Positions 6,001-10,555 are shown, counted from the stretch's first letter. The stretch is 11,728 nt of DNA from Symbiodinium natans (GCA_905221605.1 CAJNDS010000704.1:74001-85728); one strand, 5' to 3'. The notes: generated by a model not told the origin, from the sequence alone. Made by a program: numbers and translations.

Positions 6001-7353
6001 GGGGGGGGGGTAGGGAGGGGGGGGGGAGGGGGGGGGTAGGGGGGGGGGTAGGGGGGGGGTAGGGGGGGGGGGTAGGGGGGGGGGGGTAGGGGGGGGTAGG
6101 GGGGGGGGGGGTAGGGGGGAGTGGGGGCAGGGGGGAAAGAGTTTTTTCCCATAAACCCTAAACCCCCCAAGCTTGTGGAGTTCCTGATACTAATTAACCG
6201 ATTAGAACTGTACTCATAAAGGGTTTAGGGTTTAGGGTTTAGCGCATAAGCCCACTTATAAATCCCCTTCAGTGCCCTAATATGGTTATGGGTACAGTTA
6301 TAAGTACAGCTATAATCGGTTCATAAGTACCCCTAAACCCTAAACCCTAAACCCTAAACCCTAAACCTTACACCTCCAAGTGGGTTCAGGTGGCCACCAT
6401 TGTCCGGCAGCGTGCCCCGGACGAGGACGACGCCAACCTTGGGAACCTGGCGAACTCCCTGGAAGGAGGCGAGTTCGGGTTTAGGGTTCAGGGGCTTAGG
6501 GCTTAGGGTTTAGGGTTTAGGTGGGGGGAGGGCTGGGGGGGTTGCGGGGGGGGGGTTTGGAGTCTAGGGTTTTGGGGTTTTGGGGTGTCGGGTTTAGGGT
6601 TTAGAGGTATAGAGGTTTAGGGTTTAGGCCTATACACCAGGAAGCGCGCTCTTCAACTGGGCTTTGCCGCCGAAGTCCTTTTTCGAACGCCCTAGGCCTT
6701 TAGGGTTTAGGGTTTAGGGTTTGGGGTTAGGGTTTAGGGTTTGGGGTATAGGGTCTAGGGTTTAGGGCCTATGCTGGATTTGGGCGGTTGGCTGTAAGGA
6801 TTTGGTCCGACTGAGAGCGCACCTCCGTAAGCCCCCAGACCTTGAAGCCTCCAAACTCTGTGAGCCCTTTTGGATAGGTAGTTCTGTAAATCAGAGTCCC
6901 TTTTTGAGTCCTAGATATAGTACGGCCCACCTTCAAGAAGGACCTCTTTGTTCTTTCCGCCACATGGCCTCGGTTGAGTCGTGTGTCGCTCAGGCTGGCG
7001 AGGTGTTGCCAAGTTGCTATGTGTGCCCGGTTGACTCGGGGCACATGATATGGCGCTTGAACACACAGACCAACAGAGTTTTCGCATGCTGCGAGAACTT
7101 TACCAGCAACGGCTGCACGGGCAAGCTTTGGCCGAGTCGTTCTTTCAGCCAGGGCACTCTCGTGTCCCGGCCTCCGCCTGAGCGTGCTGGACTGCCCAAC
7201 CCTGCCACTGAGATTGGATGGCCGGGTCCTGTGCCAGCTGGACTGGCCAACCCTGCACCAGCTGGACGCATCGTTATTGTGACGGACACTGCACCAGTTG
7301 GTCGTAATGGTGTTGACACTGCGGTTGGACTGGGACCCAATTTAGAGAACTAA
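1..7353 (+). CDS. Gene A: multi-exon unknown protein with telomere-repeat introns (5' partial)
   Basis: This is the overall model for about ten exons whose splice phases agree. Suggested segments are 1-36, 706-756, 2246-2311, 2532-2566, 2833-2885, 4398-4474, 5317-5350, 6390-6468, 6641-6695 and 6921-about 7353. Introns begin GT (37, 2886, 5351) or GC (757, 2567, 4475, 6469, 6696) and end AG; the exon 3/4 junction is ambiguous. The joined product is acidic and rich in Trp, Leu and Glu, and ends in a Cys-rich zinc-ribbon-like part. I see no signal peptide, membrane segment or family I can name. The start lies upstream of the window. The last stop, TAA at 7351-7353, is formed at the edge of a CCCTAAA array, so the true end may differ and the gene may run on into 7429 and beyond. 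GC-AG introns and TTTAGGG arrays suggest a dinoflagellate (inference). Phase agreement across so many junctions is the main support. Confidence 0.6.
353..425 (+). repeat. TTTAGGG array, degenerate
   Basis: Tandem TTTAGGG units mixed with TTTTGGG and TTAAGGG variants, in the G-rich orientation, inside intron 1. Confidence 0.85.
600..697 (-). repeat. CCCTAAA array (telomere type, minus-strand sense)
   Basis: About 13 tandem CCCTAAA and CCCTAAG units end just before the exon at 706. This is the sequence of a TTTAGGG telomere read on the other strand. Confidence 0.9.
706..756 (+). CDS. Gene A exon 2
   Basis: A 51-nt island sits between the end of a CCCTAAA array and the following spacer. It begins after GTCAG and ends at AAG before GCGACC, a GC-type 5' splice site. 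It encodes DEFEEAWNFLVEHLVQK, an acidic, amphipathic, helix-like peptide. Phase is 0 at both ends, and it continues to VLAELG in exon 3. If it is not spliced at 757, the same frame runs to TAG shortly after, reading through telomere-like bases. Confidence 0.6.
828..1003 (+). repeat. TTTTAGGG-type (8-mer) telomere-like array
   Basis: Runs of GGGTTTT with AGGG and a few TTTGAGGG and GGGCTTTA variants. The unit is mostly 8 bases, unlike the 7-base TTTAGGG arrays elsewhere in the window. Confidence 0.85.
1242..1340. repeat. Palindromic dispersed element, copy 1
   Basis: It begins GAGCCCAAT and ends near TTTGGCTCTT, an imperfect inverted match of its own start. Inner arms at about 1264-1278 (GGAATATACCCTTAA) and 1304-1317 (TTAAGGCATATTCC) also pair. 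A related copy is at 10309-10384, sharing the 16-mer AAAGGGATCCTTAATG exactly, and a fragment is at about 11080-11104. It looks like a small non-coding, MITE-like element. Confidence 0.6.
1652..1838 (-). repeat. Two short CCCTAAA arrays with a spacer
   Basis: C-rich telomere-type units at about 1652-1705 and 1803-1838, the first with CCCGAAA variants. The non-repetitive spacer between them shows no clear exon. Confidence 0.75.
1990..2233 (-). repeat. Long CCCTAAA/CCCTAAAA array
   Basis: About 240 bp of C-rich units. The first part is mostly 8-mer CCCTAAAA and CCCCAAAA variants. The last part is clean 7-mer CCCTAAA. It ends a few bases before the splice acceptor CCCACAG of exon 3. Confidence 0.9.
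2246..2311 (+). CDS. Gene A exon 3
   Basis: It begins after CCTCCCACAG, the best acceptor in the window, and encodes VLAELGFGPLDIIFAIGM then SASW. Its GC-rich, codon-like composition contrasts sharply with the arrays on both sides. Phase 0 entry joins exon 2. The exit is unclear: the unspliced frame meets TAG at 2315-2317, two codons after the Trp. A canonical GT at 2314 would instead leave phase 2. The last 15 bases (2297-2311) are part of a direct repeat with 2527-2541. Confidence 0.6.
2297..2325 (+). repeat. Direct repeat, left copy (flanks 230-nt telomeric insert)
   Basis: This 29-nt segment matches 2527-2555 at 26 of 29 positions. The three differences are adjacent (CGT at 2313-2315 versus TTC at 2543-2545). 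It starts at the ATG of exon 3 and runs into the telomere array. It looks like a target-site or repair duplication around the inserted array. Confidence 0.85.
2324..2522 (+). repeat. TTTAGGG then TTTTAGGG array
   Basis: The first part is about eight perfect 7-mer TTTAGGG units. The rest is 8-mer-like GGGTTTTA with TTTTTGGG and GGGCTTTA variants. Together with its edges it forms a compact intron of about 230 nt between the two direct-repeat copies. Confidence 0.9.
2527..2555 (+). repeat. Direct repeat, right copy
   Basis: The partner of 2297-2325 at an offset of 230 nt. It contains CTTCAG at 2542-2547, a good splice acceptor, and continues into the coding-like TGGCTCGAGGGCC. Confidence 0.85.
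2532..2566 (+). CDS. Gene A exon 4 (boundaries ambiguous)
   Basis: In the frame of exon 3 the right-hand copy continues SASWLQEWLEGL and then reaches GCAGCT at 2567, a GC-type donor in phase 1, which matches an acceptor at 2832 (junction codon GCG, Ala). This gives the most protein-like reading but needs a non-canonical CG-AG removal of the insert at 2302-2531. The canonical alternative is a GT-AG intron at 2314-2547 with a 13-nt exon 2548-2560 and the longer exon 5 from 2823. A GA-AG intron at 2318-2547 would leave an in-frame TAG. Confidence 0.4.
2580..2695 (+). repeat. Degenerate TTTAGGG array
   Basis: G-rich units with TTTGGGG, GGGCTT and GGTTCGGGG variants, inside the short intron between exons 4 and 5. 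A non-repetitive stretch of about 125 nt follows before exon 5. Confidence 0.75.
2833..2885 (+). CDS. Gene A exon 5
   Basis: It begins after TGTTTCAG and encodes HRIEECFWEGLKGHLTK after a split Ala codon. It ends at AAAG before GTTCCC. The exit is phase 0 and joins exon 6 at AMQGWYND. A second acceptor at 2821-2822 would add the codons for HVSA and fits the alternative exon 4. Another reading frame here stays open to 3288, but it runs through a G-run of 23 bases and is less convincing. Confidence 0.55.
3079..3101 (+). repeat. G23 homopolymer
   Basis: A run of 23 G preceded by GGGGTGGGG. It could form a G-quadruplex. Its length is likely variable. Confidence 0.9.
3417..3446. repeat. T16-G14 homopolymer pair
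   Basis: Sixteen T are followed directly by fourteen G. It is probably a hypermutable tract inside intron 5, and its length may be affected by sequencing error. Confidence 0.9.
3806..3880 (+). repeat. TTTAGGG array with TTTCAGG variants
   Basis: A short G-rich telomere-type array inside intron 5, upstream of the C-rich array at 4050. Confidence 0.8.
4050..4360 (-). repeat. Large CCCTAAAA/CCCTAAA array
   Basis: About 310 bp of C-rich units: degenerate at first, then 8-mer CCCTAAAA with CCCTCAAA variants, then about thirteen 7-mer CCCTAAA units. It precedes exon 6, as expected from the pattern elsewhere in the window. Confidence 0.9.
4398..4474 (+). CDS. Gene A exon 6
   Basis: It begins after ACTGGGCAG and encodes AMQGWYNDTSFQ and AGRELGPWEPTTL, then a split Arg codon. 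It ends CTCAG before GCCAAT, a GC donor. Exit phase 2 (AG) joins the G of exon 7 to make AGG. The 77-nt island sits exactly between a C-rich array and a G-rich array. The donor and the next acceptor share the 5-mer CAGGC, a short direct repeat spanning the intron ends. Confidence 0.65.
4482..4690 (+). repeat. TTTAGGG arrays, two blocks
   Basis: Blocks at about 4482-4558 and 4637-4690 are separated by about 80 bp of unique DNA. The first starts within ten bases of the exon 6 donor. Confidence 0.85.
4988..5023 (+). repeat. Short TTTAGGG array
   Basis: Five G-rich units, the last one variant, within intron 6. Confidence 0.85.
5151..5277 (-). repeat. Clean CCCTAAA array
   Basis: About eighteen nearly perfect tandem CCCTAAA units, ending about 40 bases before the exon 7 acceptor. 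Confidence 0.95.
5317..5350 (+). CDS. Gene A exon 7
   Basis: It begins after CCCACCAG. The first G completes the Arg codon, then HACNLHWSLEV is encoded and a strong donor GTAAGG follows at 5351. Exit phase 0 joins VATIVRQ of exon 8. Other frames across 5289-5350 are also open, but only this one keeps phase with both neighbours. The exon is short (34 nt), so support rests on the two junctions. Confidence 0.55.
5402..5473 (+). repeat. TTTAGGG array
   Basis: About ten perfect 7-mer units, ending in a hairpin with the C-rich bases that follow. Confidence 0.95.
5460..5490. repeat. Perfect telomeric hairpin, 14-bp arms, 3-nt loop
   Basis: Two TTTAGGG units at 5460-5473 and two CCCTAAA units at 5477-5490 are separated only by AAG. 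This is an abrupt head-to-head switch of repeat orientation. Confidence 0.9.
5568..5815 (-). repeat. CCCTAAA arrays, clean then degenerate
   Basis: A clean block lies at about 5610-5672. A short (GC)/(AC) stretch follows, then degenerate C-rich units at about 5725-5815. Confidence 0.85.
5927..6135 (+). repeat. Long G-rich array punctuated by TAGG
   Basis: About 200 bp of almost pure G broken by TA or A about every 12-16 bases (TAGGGGGGGGG). It looks like a degenerate telomere-type repeat with expanded G-runs. The opposite strand encodes a fake proline-rich ORF. It could form G-quadruplexes. Confidence 0.85.
6196..6321. repeat. Inverted-repeat core in intron 7
   Basis: Arms 6196-6219 and 6298-6321 pair at 21 of 24 positions, with about 78 bases between them. 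A short TTTAGGG block at 6219-6243 follows the left arm and a CCCTAAA block at 6330-6368 follows the right arm. It resembles the body of a small foldback element. Confidence 0.7.
6330..6368 (-). repeat. CCCTAAA array before exon 8
   Basis: Five C-rich units, the last ones degenerate, 20 bases before the acceptor GGGTTCAG. Confidence 0.9.
6390..6468 (+). CDS. Gene A exon 8
   Basis: It begins after GGGTTCAG and encodes VATIVRQRAPDEDDANLG then NLANSLEG, followed by one base of the next codon. It ends AAGGAG before GCGAGT, a strong GC donor. The acidic DEDD stretch and GC-rich third positions make it the most protein-like island in the window. Exit phase 1 joins exon 9 with a GGA codon. Confidence 0.7.
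6469..6640 (+). other. Intron 8 (GC-AG), 172 nt
   Basis: It begins GCGAGT and ends ACACCAG. It is filled with TTTAGGG-type units, interrupted by a GGGGGAGGG-like stretch at about 6525-6558. There is no C-rich array, so it does not follow the hairpin pattern of the larger introns. Confidence 0.55.
6477..6630 (+). repeat. Degenerate TTTAGGG array
   Basis: G-rich telomere-type units with G-runs and TTTTGGGG variants, filling intron 8. Confidence 0.85.
6641..6695 (+). CDS. Gene A exon 9
   Basis: It begins after TATACACCAG with the last two bases of a Gly codon, then encodes SALFNWALPPKSFFERP and ends CCTAG before GCCTTTAGGG. The phase 1 entry and phase 2 exit are consistent with both neighbours. 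The aromatic-rich peptide follows naturally from NSLEGG. Other frames are partly open, but only this one fits the phase. Confidence 0.6.
6699..6770 (+). repeat. TTTAGGG array
   Basis: G-rich units starting three bases into intron 9, with TTTGGGG and GTATAGGG variants. Confidence 0.85.
6921..7353 (+). CDS. Gene A exon 10: Cys-rich, zinc-ribbon-like segment
   Basis: The open frame here is the longest coding-like stretch in the window. An acceptor at CCTAGATATAG (6920) gives the required phase 2; GTAG at 6881 and CCTAG at 6914 are alternatives. Cys codons at 7015, 7024, 7087, 7090 and 7114 make a CX2C-X20-CC...GC pattern around NRVFACCENF and GCTGKLW. This resembles GRF-type or topoisomerase C4 zinc ribbons that bind nucleic acid, but I cannot confirm the family. 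The rest is Pro/Gly/Ala-rich with imperfect PAGLANPAPAG repeats and may be disordered. The stop TAA at 7351 overlaps the first telomere unit. The exon may instead end earlier at a GC or GT, for example 7121 (GCAAGC). Confidence 0.5.
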
Positions 7354-7386
7354 ACCCTAGACCCTAAACCCTAAACCCTAAACCCG
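7351..7386 (-). repeat. CCCTAAA array
   Basis: Five C-rich units directly follow the exon 10 frame and precede the exon candidate at 7429. Confidence 0.9.
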
Positions 7387-7428
7387 AATCCTTGCACCCT
7401 ACACCCCCCCGATTTCCCGTTCCCCGAG

Positions 7429-7491
7429 GAGACGCTGGCGACGCAGGAGACGGCGACGGCGACGGCGATGGCGGCGATGGTGACGGAGGAG
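7429..7491 (+). CDS. Exon candidate 11, Thr/Ala/Glu-rich
   Basis: It begins after TTCCCCGAG (or after GACGCAG at 7446) and reads ETLATQETATATAMAAMVTE, E before GCTGGG at 7492, a GC donor. The DNA is a GGCGAC-like trinucleotide-rich stretch, so all three frames are open and the choice is weak. The phase 0 exit fits the next exon at 8688. It could be part of gene A or of a second gene. Confidence 0.35.
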
Positions 7492-7534
7492 GCTGGGGGG
7501 AAAACCGAACAGTAAACCCCGAGAAGGTTCAGGG

Positions 7535-7612
7535 TCTAATATGGGGTATAGGGTTCAGGGTTTAGGGTTTAAGGTTTAGGGTTTAGGGTTTAGGGTGCAG
7601 GGTTTGGGGTCC
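7535..7612 (+). repeat. TTTAGGG array
   Basis: G-rich units, with GGGTTCAGGG and GTGCAGGG variants, shortly after the putative donor at 7492. Confidence 0.85.
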
Positions 7613-7714
7613 GTATCCCCATAACCCCAAAAGGTATACTAAAGGGAGTCCCAGCCCTAGTCCTCCTTAAACCATGTGCCACCGCCCTGGAGTCCACTGC
7701 AAGCTCCAAAACCC

Positions 7715-7757
7715 TACAGTAAACCCTAAACTCTATACCCTAAACCCTAAACCCTAA
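7715..7757 (-). repeat. Short degenerate CCCTAAA array
   Basis: Six C-rich telomere-type units with variants (CCCTACAGTAAA, CTCTATA). Confidence 0.75.
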
Positions 7758-8467
7758 GGAACCTAAGGGTTTAGGCAGGAATCTTATGGGGGTTTACGAT
7801 ATTGGGGGGTACCTAATTGGAGTCCGTACTTATAAGGGAATCCTACTATTTGGGGGGCTTTTCTAGGGGTCCCCTGTTTTCGTAAGCCCCCTTATGGTCT
7901 GGGTTTGCAAAAATTCTGGACCGAGGCTGTTCTGAGTCGCGGGATGTAGGCTTTGGGTACTGGGATTTGGGGGCTTAGAGCTTTGTACGTAAGCTTACTG
8001 AGCCAGCCATTGAATCGAACTGTAAACTGCAAACATCACCTGTCTCTGGATGTTGCACTTCTTAATCCCTTGTCGTTGGAGAAGCACGGGGTCTTATTCT
8101 GTGTGGATTTAGGGGCTTGGTCGGAGGGTGTAGTTTTTGGATTTACCCCAAGTTGTTTTGGTTTTCTGGGTCAACCGAGCAAGCCCTGTAAGCCCTAGCC
8201 CTATCCCTAGACCCTAACCTTGAACCTGAATTATAAAGCCTAAGCCATAAAAAATAGTATAAGCTGAACCTTAAACCCTAAACCCTATAAGCGCTAAACA
8301 CCCACACCCTCTAGACTCTAAACTCTATAGACCCGCTACATTAAGCCCGAAGCCCGAATCAGATCATAATCCCCAAAACCCCAAACCTTTGAGCTCCAAA
8401 GACCCTCTACACACCTTACTCAAACCCTGAACCCTATTTACAAGCCCTAGACCCCAAAACCTCCAAC

Positions 8468-8622
8468 TCTATAAACCCTCCAAGCTCTACATAAACCCTC
8501 TAAAGCTCTAAATAAACCCTCTAAGTGCTACGTAAACCCTTCAAGCTGTATATAAATAACCCTCTAAGCTCTACATAAACCTCTAAGCTCTATATAGATC
8601 CTCTAAGCTCTATATAAACCCG
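8468..8622 (+). repeat. Minisatellite, about 20-bp unit
   Basis: About seven imperfect copies of ATAAACCCTCTAAGCTCTAC. The unit contains CCCTCTAAA, so it may have grown from degenerate telomere repeats. Confidence 0.75.
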
Positions 8623-8686
8623 AAGCCCTAAGCCCTAAACCCTAAACTCTAAACCCTAAACCCTAAGCCCTAAACCCTAACCCACA
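8622..8686 (-). repeat. CCCTAAA/CCCTAAG array
   Basis: About eight C-rich units running into the acceptor CCCACAG of the exon at 8688. Confidence 0.9.
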
Positions 8687-8687
8687 G

Positions 8688-8792
8688 GCGAGGGTGGAGG
8701 TGAAGGCTGAGGGCGGCGAAGACAGCGGCCTGTCAGTGGCAAAAACTGCCAGGGGACCAACCGAAGGTTCAACCTTGGCTCCCTGCCTCGGG
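8688..8792 (+). CDS. Exon candidate 12, hydrophilic
   Basis: A GC-rich island of 105 nt between a C-rich and a G-rich array. It begins after AACCCACAG and is the only open frame of the three (the other two stop within eight codons). It reads ARVEVKAEGGEDSGLSVAKT then ARGPTEGSTLAPCLG. It ends at GGG before GTTTTAGG, where the telomere repeat itself supplies the GT donor. A donor at 8767 (GTTCAA) is an alternative end. Phase 0 entry matches the exon at 7429. No family recognised. Confidence 0.5.
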
Positions 8793-8968
8793 GTTTTAGG
8801 GGTTTAGGGTTTAGGGTTTAGGGTTTAGGGTTTAGGGTTTAGGGTTTAGGGTTGCCTTGTAAGAGAGCTTTGAGGGTTTTGGGTTTCGGGAATTAGGGGT
8901 GTAAGCCGAAGCCCTCAACATCTTGAGAATCCTCAAGCCACTCAGGGTTTAGGGTTTAAGGGTTCAGG
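8793..8968 (+). repeat. TTTAGGG arrays, two blocks
   Basis: A clean block lies at about 8793-8855, starting at the exon 12 edge, and a short block lies at about 8943-8968. The unique DNA between them shows no clear exon. Confidence 0.85.
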
Positions 8969-9145
8969 AAGCTCGCATAGGGGTCGGAATAGCTACTAAT
9001 AGTATTCCCTTACGGTCCCTTCACTATTATACTAGAATCCCCCCCAAAAAAAACCCTATTCTAGTCATTAAGACCCCCTATGGTAAACGATCTTTGGCTC
9101 CTGGTCGCCATTTCATTGTTTGAAACTGCTTGCGGAATTCGCCAG

Positions 9146-9223
9146 GTATTTTCGGACGCTCACAGCCAGCCGTCCTCCCAAACTCCGAATCCGCGACCCA
9201 AAGTCCGAAAATCCTTCAACCCT
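9146..9223 (+). CDS. Weak exon candidate, or exon upstream of a GT donor
   Basis: After GAATTCGCCAG the frame from GTATTT reads VFSDAHSQPSSQTPNPRPKV and stops at TAG 9224-9226, in phase 0 with exon 12. The same CAG-GTATTT could instead be a donor, with the coding-like LLVAISLFETACGIRQ ending at 9145. I cannot decide between them, and either may be chance. It lies in about 270 bp of non-repetitive DNA (8970-9238). Confidence 0.25.
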
Positions 9224-9238
9224 TAGCCTTCAACCCTG

Positions 9239-9332
9239 AGGGGTTTAGGGTTTAGGGTTCAGGGTTTAGGGTTTAGGGTTTAGGGTTTAGGGTTCAGGGT
9301 TTAGGGTTCAGGGTTTAGGGTTTAGGGTTTAT
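9239..9332 (+). repeat. TTTAGGG/TTCAGGG array
   Basis: About thirteen G-rich units, some with C in place of T. Confidence 0.9.
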
Positions 9333-9436
9333 CCCGAAACCCTACACTAGATCGTTTCTTGGAGTTTTGCTGCTACCAGCTTTATGGTTACCAGGGTTCG
9401 CTTAGGGTTTGGGGCCAAGGGTTATACCCTGAACTT

Positions 9437-9532
9437 GGGATGTTCCCCCTTGTACGAGCAGTCCTTAGTAGGGATTTTACTAGGGGTACTATAATCCTTA
9501 TTCAGGGCTGTTAGTAGAAGGGGGAGCATCCC
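9437..9532. repeat. Inverted repeat around an AT-rich core
   Basis: Arms 9437-9451 and 9518-9532 pair at 14 of 15 positions. The core contains TAGTAGGGATTTTACTAGGG. It sits between a G-rich array and a C-rich array, like the core at 6196-6321. Confidence 0.7.
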
Positions 9533-9593
9533 AACCCTGAACCCTAAACCCTGAACCCTAAACCCTAAGCCCTAAACCCTAAACCCTAAACCG
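9530..9593 (-). repeat. CCCTAAA/CCCTGAA array
   Basis: Eight to nine C-rich units following the right arm of the inverted repeat. Confidence 0.9.
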
Positions 9594-9736
9594 TAGGGGT
9601 TTACGGTCTTGCACTTGCAAGATTGGGGGCTGAGCTTCCGAGTTTGCACGTCCCTGCCACGAAGTTTGAGCACCTTGGCTCCAGCGCGTGCAGACTGAGT
9701 TCCTCAGTGGAGCTCTGGCACAACAAAAAACCCTGA
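9590..9736 (+). CDS. Weak exon candidate after a C-rich array
   Basis: A frame open from the end of the CCCTAAA array to TGA at 9734-9736 includes LGAELPSLHVPATKFEHLG then SSACRLSSSVELWHNKKP. Possible acceptors are CCGTAG (9596), TTGCAAG (9621) and GCTGAG (9634). The last of these gives phase 0 and matches exon 12. A TTTAGGG array follows at 9762, as expected after an exon. The end of the coding part is uncertain. No family recognised. Confidence 0.35.
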   Translation, partial: TVGVYGLALARLGAELPSLHVPATKFEHLGSSACRLSSSVELWHNKKP

Positions 9737-9761
9737 GAACTATCACATCCCGAAATGGATG

Positions 9762-9812
9762 ATTAGGGTTTAGGGTTTAGGGTTTAGGGTTTAGGGTTTA
9801 GGGTTTAGGGTA
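9762..9812 (+). repeat. TTTAGGG array
   Basis: Seven clean G-rich units, followed within ten bases by C-rich telomere-like sequence. Confidence 0.9.
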
Positions 9813-9900
9813 AACCCCGAATCCTTGAGCCCTAAGTGAACACCAAGCCGAAGAGACATGTGTTGCCTTCGTATGCCTTTATCTTGACAAGGACCGCCAC

Positions 9901-9960
9901 CCAAACCTAAACCCTAAACCCTAAACCCTAAACCCTAAACCCCTAACCCCTACACCCTCA
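9901..9960 (-). repeat. CCCTAAA array
   Basis: Seven C-rich units ending in ACCCTCAG. A short island at 9962-9990 then precedes a G-rich array. The island would encode TEAPHQNAGL if it were an exon, but it is too short to call. Confidence 0.85.
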
Positions 9961-9987
9961 GACCGAAGCCCCTCATCAAAATGCGGG

Positions 9988-10105
9988 GCTTAGGGTTTAG
10001 GATTTAGGGTTTAGGGTTTAGGGTTTAGGGTTTAGGATTTAGGGTTTAGGATTGAGGGTTTAGGGTTTGGGGTTTGGGGTTTAGGGCTTAGGGCTTAGGG
10101 TTTAA
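9988..10105 (+). repeat. TTTAGGG array, variant-rich
   Basis: About sixteen G-rich units with TTTAGGA, TTTGGGG and CTTAGGG variants. Confidence 0.9.
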
Positions 10106-10197
10106 AGTGGCGCACGGCTTGAAACGCAGCTCTTAAAGAGACCTTCAGCAACCTGAACCTGAAACCCAGGGGGTTTGGAAGGTATAGGGCCCCACAG

Positions 10198-10282
10198 AAC
10201 TCTTCAGCGACTGTGGCTCCTGAGCCCCTAGAGCATCTGACATTTCCAAACTCTCTCCTCCCCGACCCCCTGAAAAAAGATG
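10198..10282 (+). CDS. Weak exon candidate
   Basis: After GGCCCCACAG the frame reads NSSATVAPEPLEHLTFPNSL then LPDPLKKDG, up to GCTAGT at 10283. The acceptor is good, but the phase 1 exit does not fit the exon at 10556, and repeat arrays do not flank it closely. It could be an alternative exon or chance. Confidence 0.25.
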
Positions 10283-10308
10283 GCTAGTGGCGTTTAGGGT
10301 TCCCCAAA

Positions 10309-10384
10309 GAGCCCAATACTCCTTAAATGAGGAATATGCCTTAGTTTCTAAAGGGATCCTTAATGCGATTTAAGGGTTTGCTCT
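10309..10384. repeat. Palindromic dispersed element, copy 2
   Basis: A diverged copy of the element at 1242-1340. It shares GAGCCCAAT, AGGAATAT and the exact 16-mer AAAGGGATCCTTAATG, in the same order and orientation. It ends near GGGTTTGCTCTT, an imperfect inverse of its start. Confidence 0.65.
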
Positions 10385-10449
10385 TAGGGTTCAGGGCTTC
10401 CTTCGTTTAGGGCTGAGGTTTCCCTTCTGCAAGGCCGTATTAAGCCAGA

Positions 10450-10545
10450 ACGCCCTAAACCCGAAACCCCAAAACCCAAAACCCTAAACCCTAAAACCCT
10501 AAAACCCTAAAACCCTAAACCCTAAGCCCTAACCCCTCAACCTTC
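10450..10545 (-). repeat. CCCTAAA/CCCTAAAA array
   Basis: About twelve C-rich units, mixed 7-mer and 8-mer, ending shortly before the exon at 10556. Confidence 0.85.
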
Positions 10546-10555
10546 AAGCCTACAG

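Larger units (their letters stand above)
5351..6389 (+). other. Intron 7 (GT-AG), composite of telomeric and G-rich repeats
   Basis: It begins GTAAGG and ends GGGTTCAG. In order it holds a TTTAGGG array at 5402-5473 running directly into an inverted CCCTAAA arm, CCCTAAA arrays at about 5568-5672 and 5725-5815, a long TAGGGGG-like G array at about 5927-6135, an inverted-repeat core at 6196-6321 and a final CCCTAAA array at about 6330-6368. It may be two nested insertions. No exon is clear inside it. Confidence 0.5.
7492..8687 (+). other. Putative intron 11 (GC-AG), about 1.2 kb
   Basis: It begins GCTGGG and ends ACCCACAG. A TTTAGGG array at about 7535-7612 is followed by a CCCTAAA block at about 7715-7757. 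A unique core at about 7765-8190 carries an inverted repeat (about 7784-7799 with 7883-7895). After that come degenerate C-rich sequence, a 20-bp minisatellite and a CCCTAAA array at about 8622-8686. The 81-codon ORF at 7953-8198 falls in the core. It has no recognisable motif, and I do not call it a gene. Confidence 0.4.

Noticed and set aside
5802-6170. Proline-rich minus-strand ORF of 122 codons
   Set aside because: It is the complement of a near-pure G array. The composition is an artefact of the repeat, and there is no coding signal outside it.
6769-7340. Two minus-strand ORFs of 91 and 107 codons
   Set aside because: They overlap the plus-strand Cys-rich frame, show no motif and look like shadows of its codon bias.
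7953-8198. Plus-strand ORF of 81 codons
   Set aside because: It has no clear start context, no motif, no flanking splice pattern and lies in an intron-like core.
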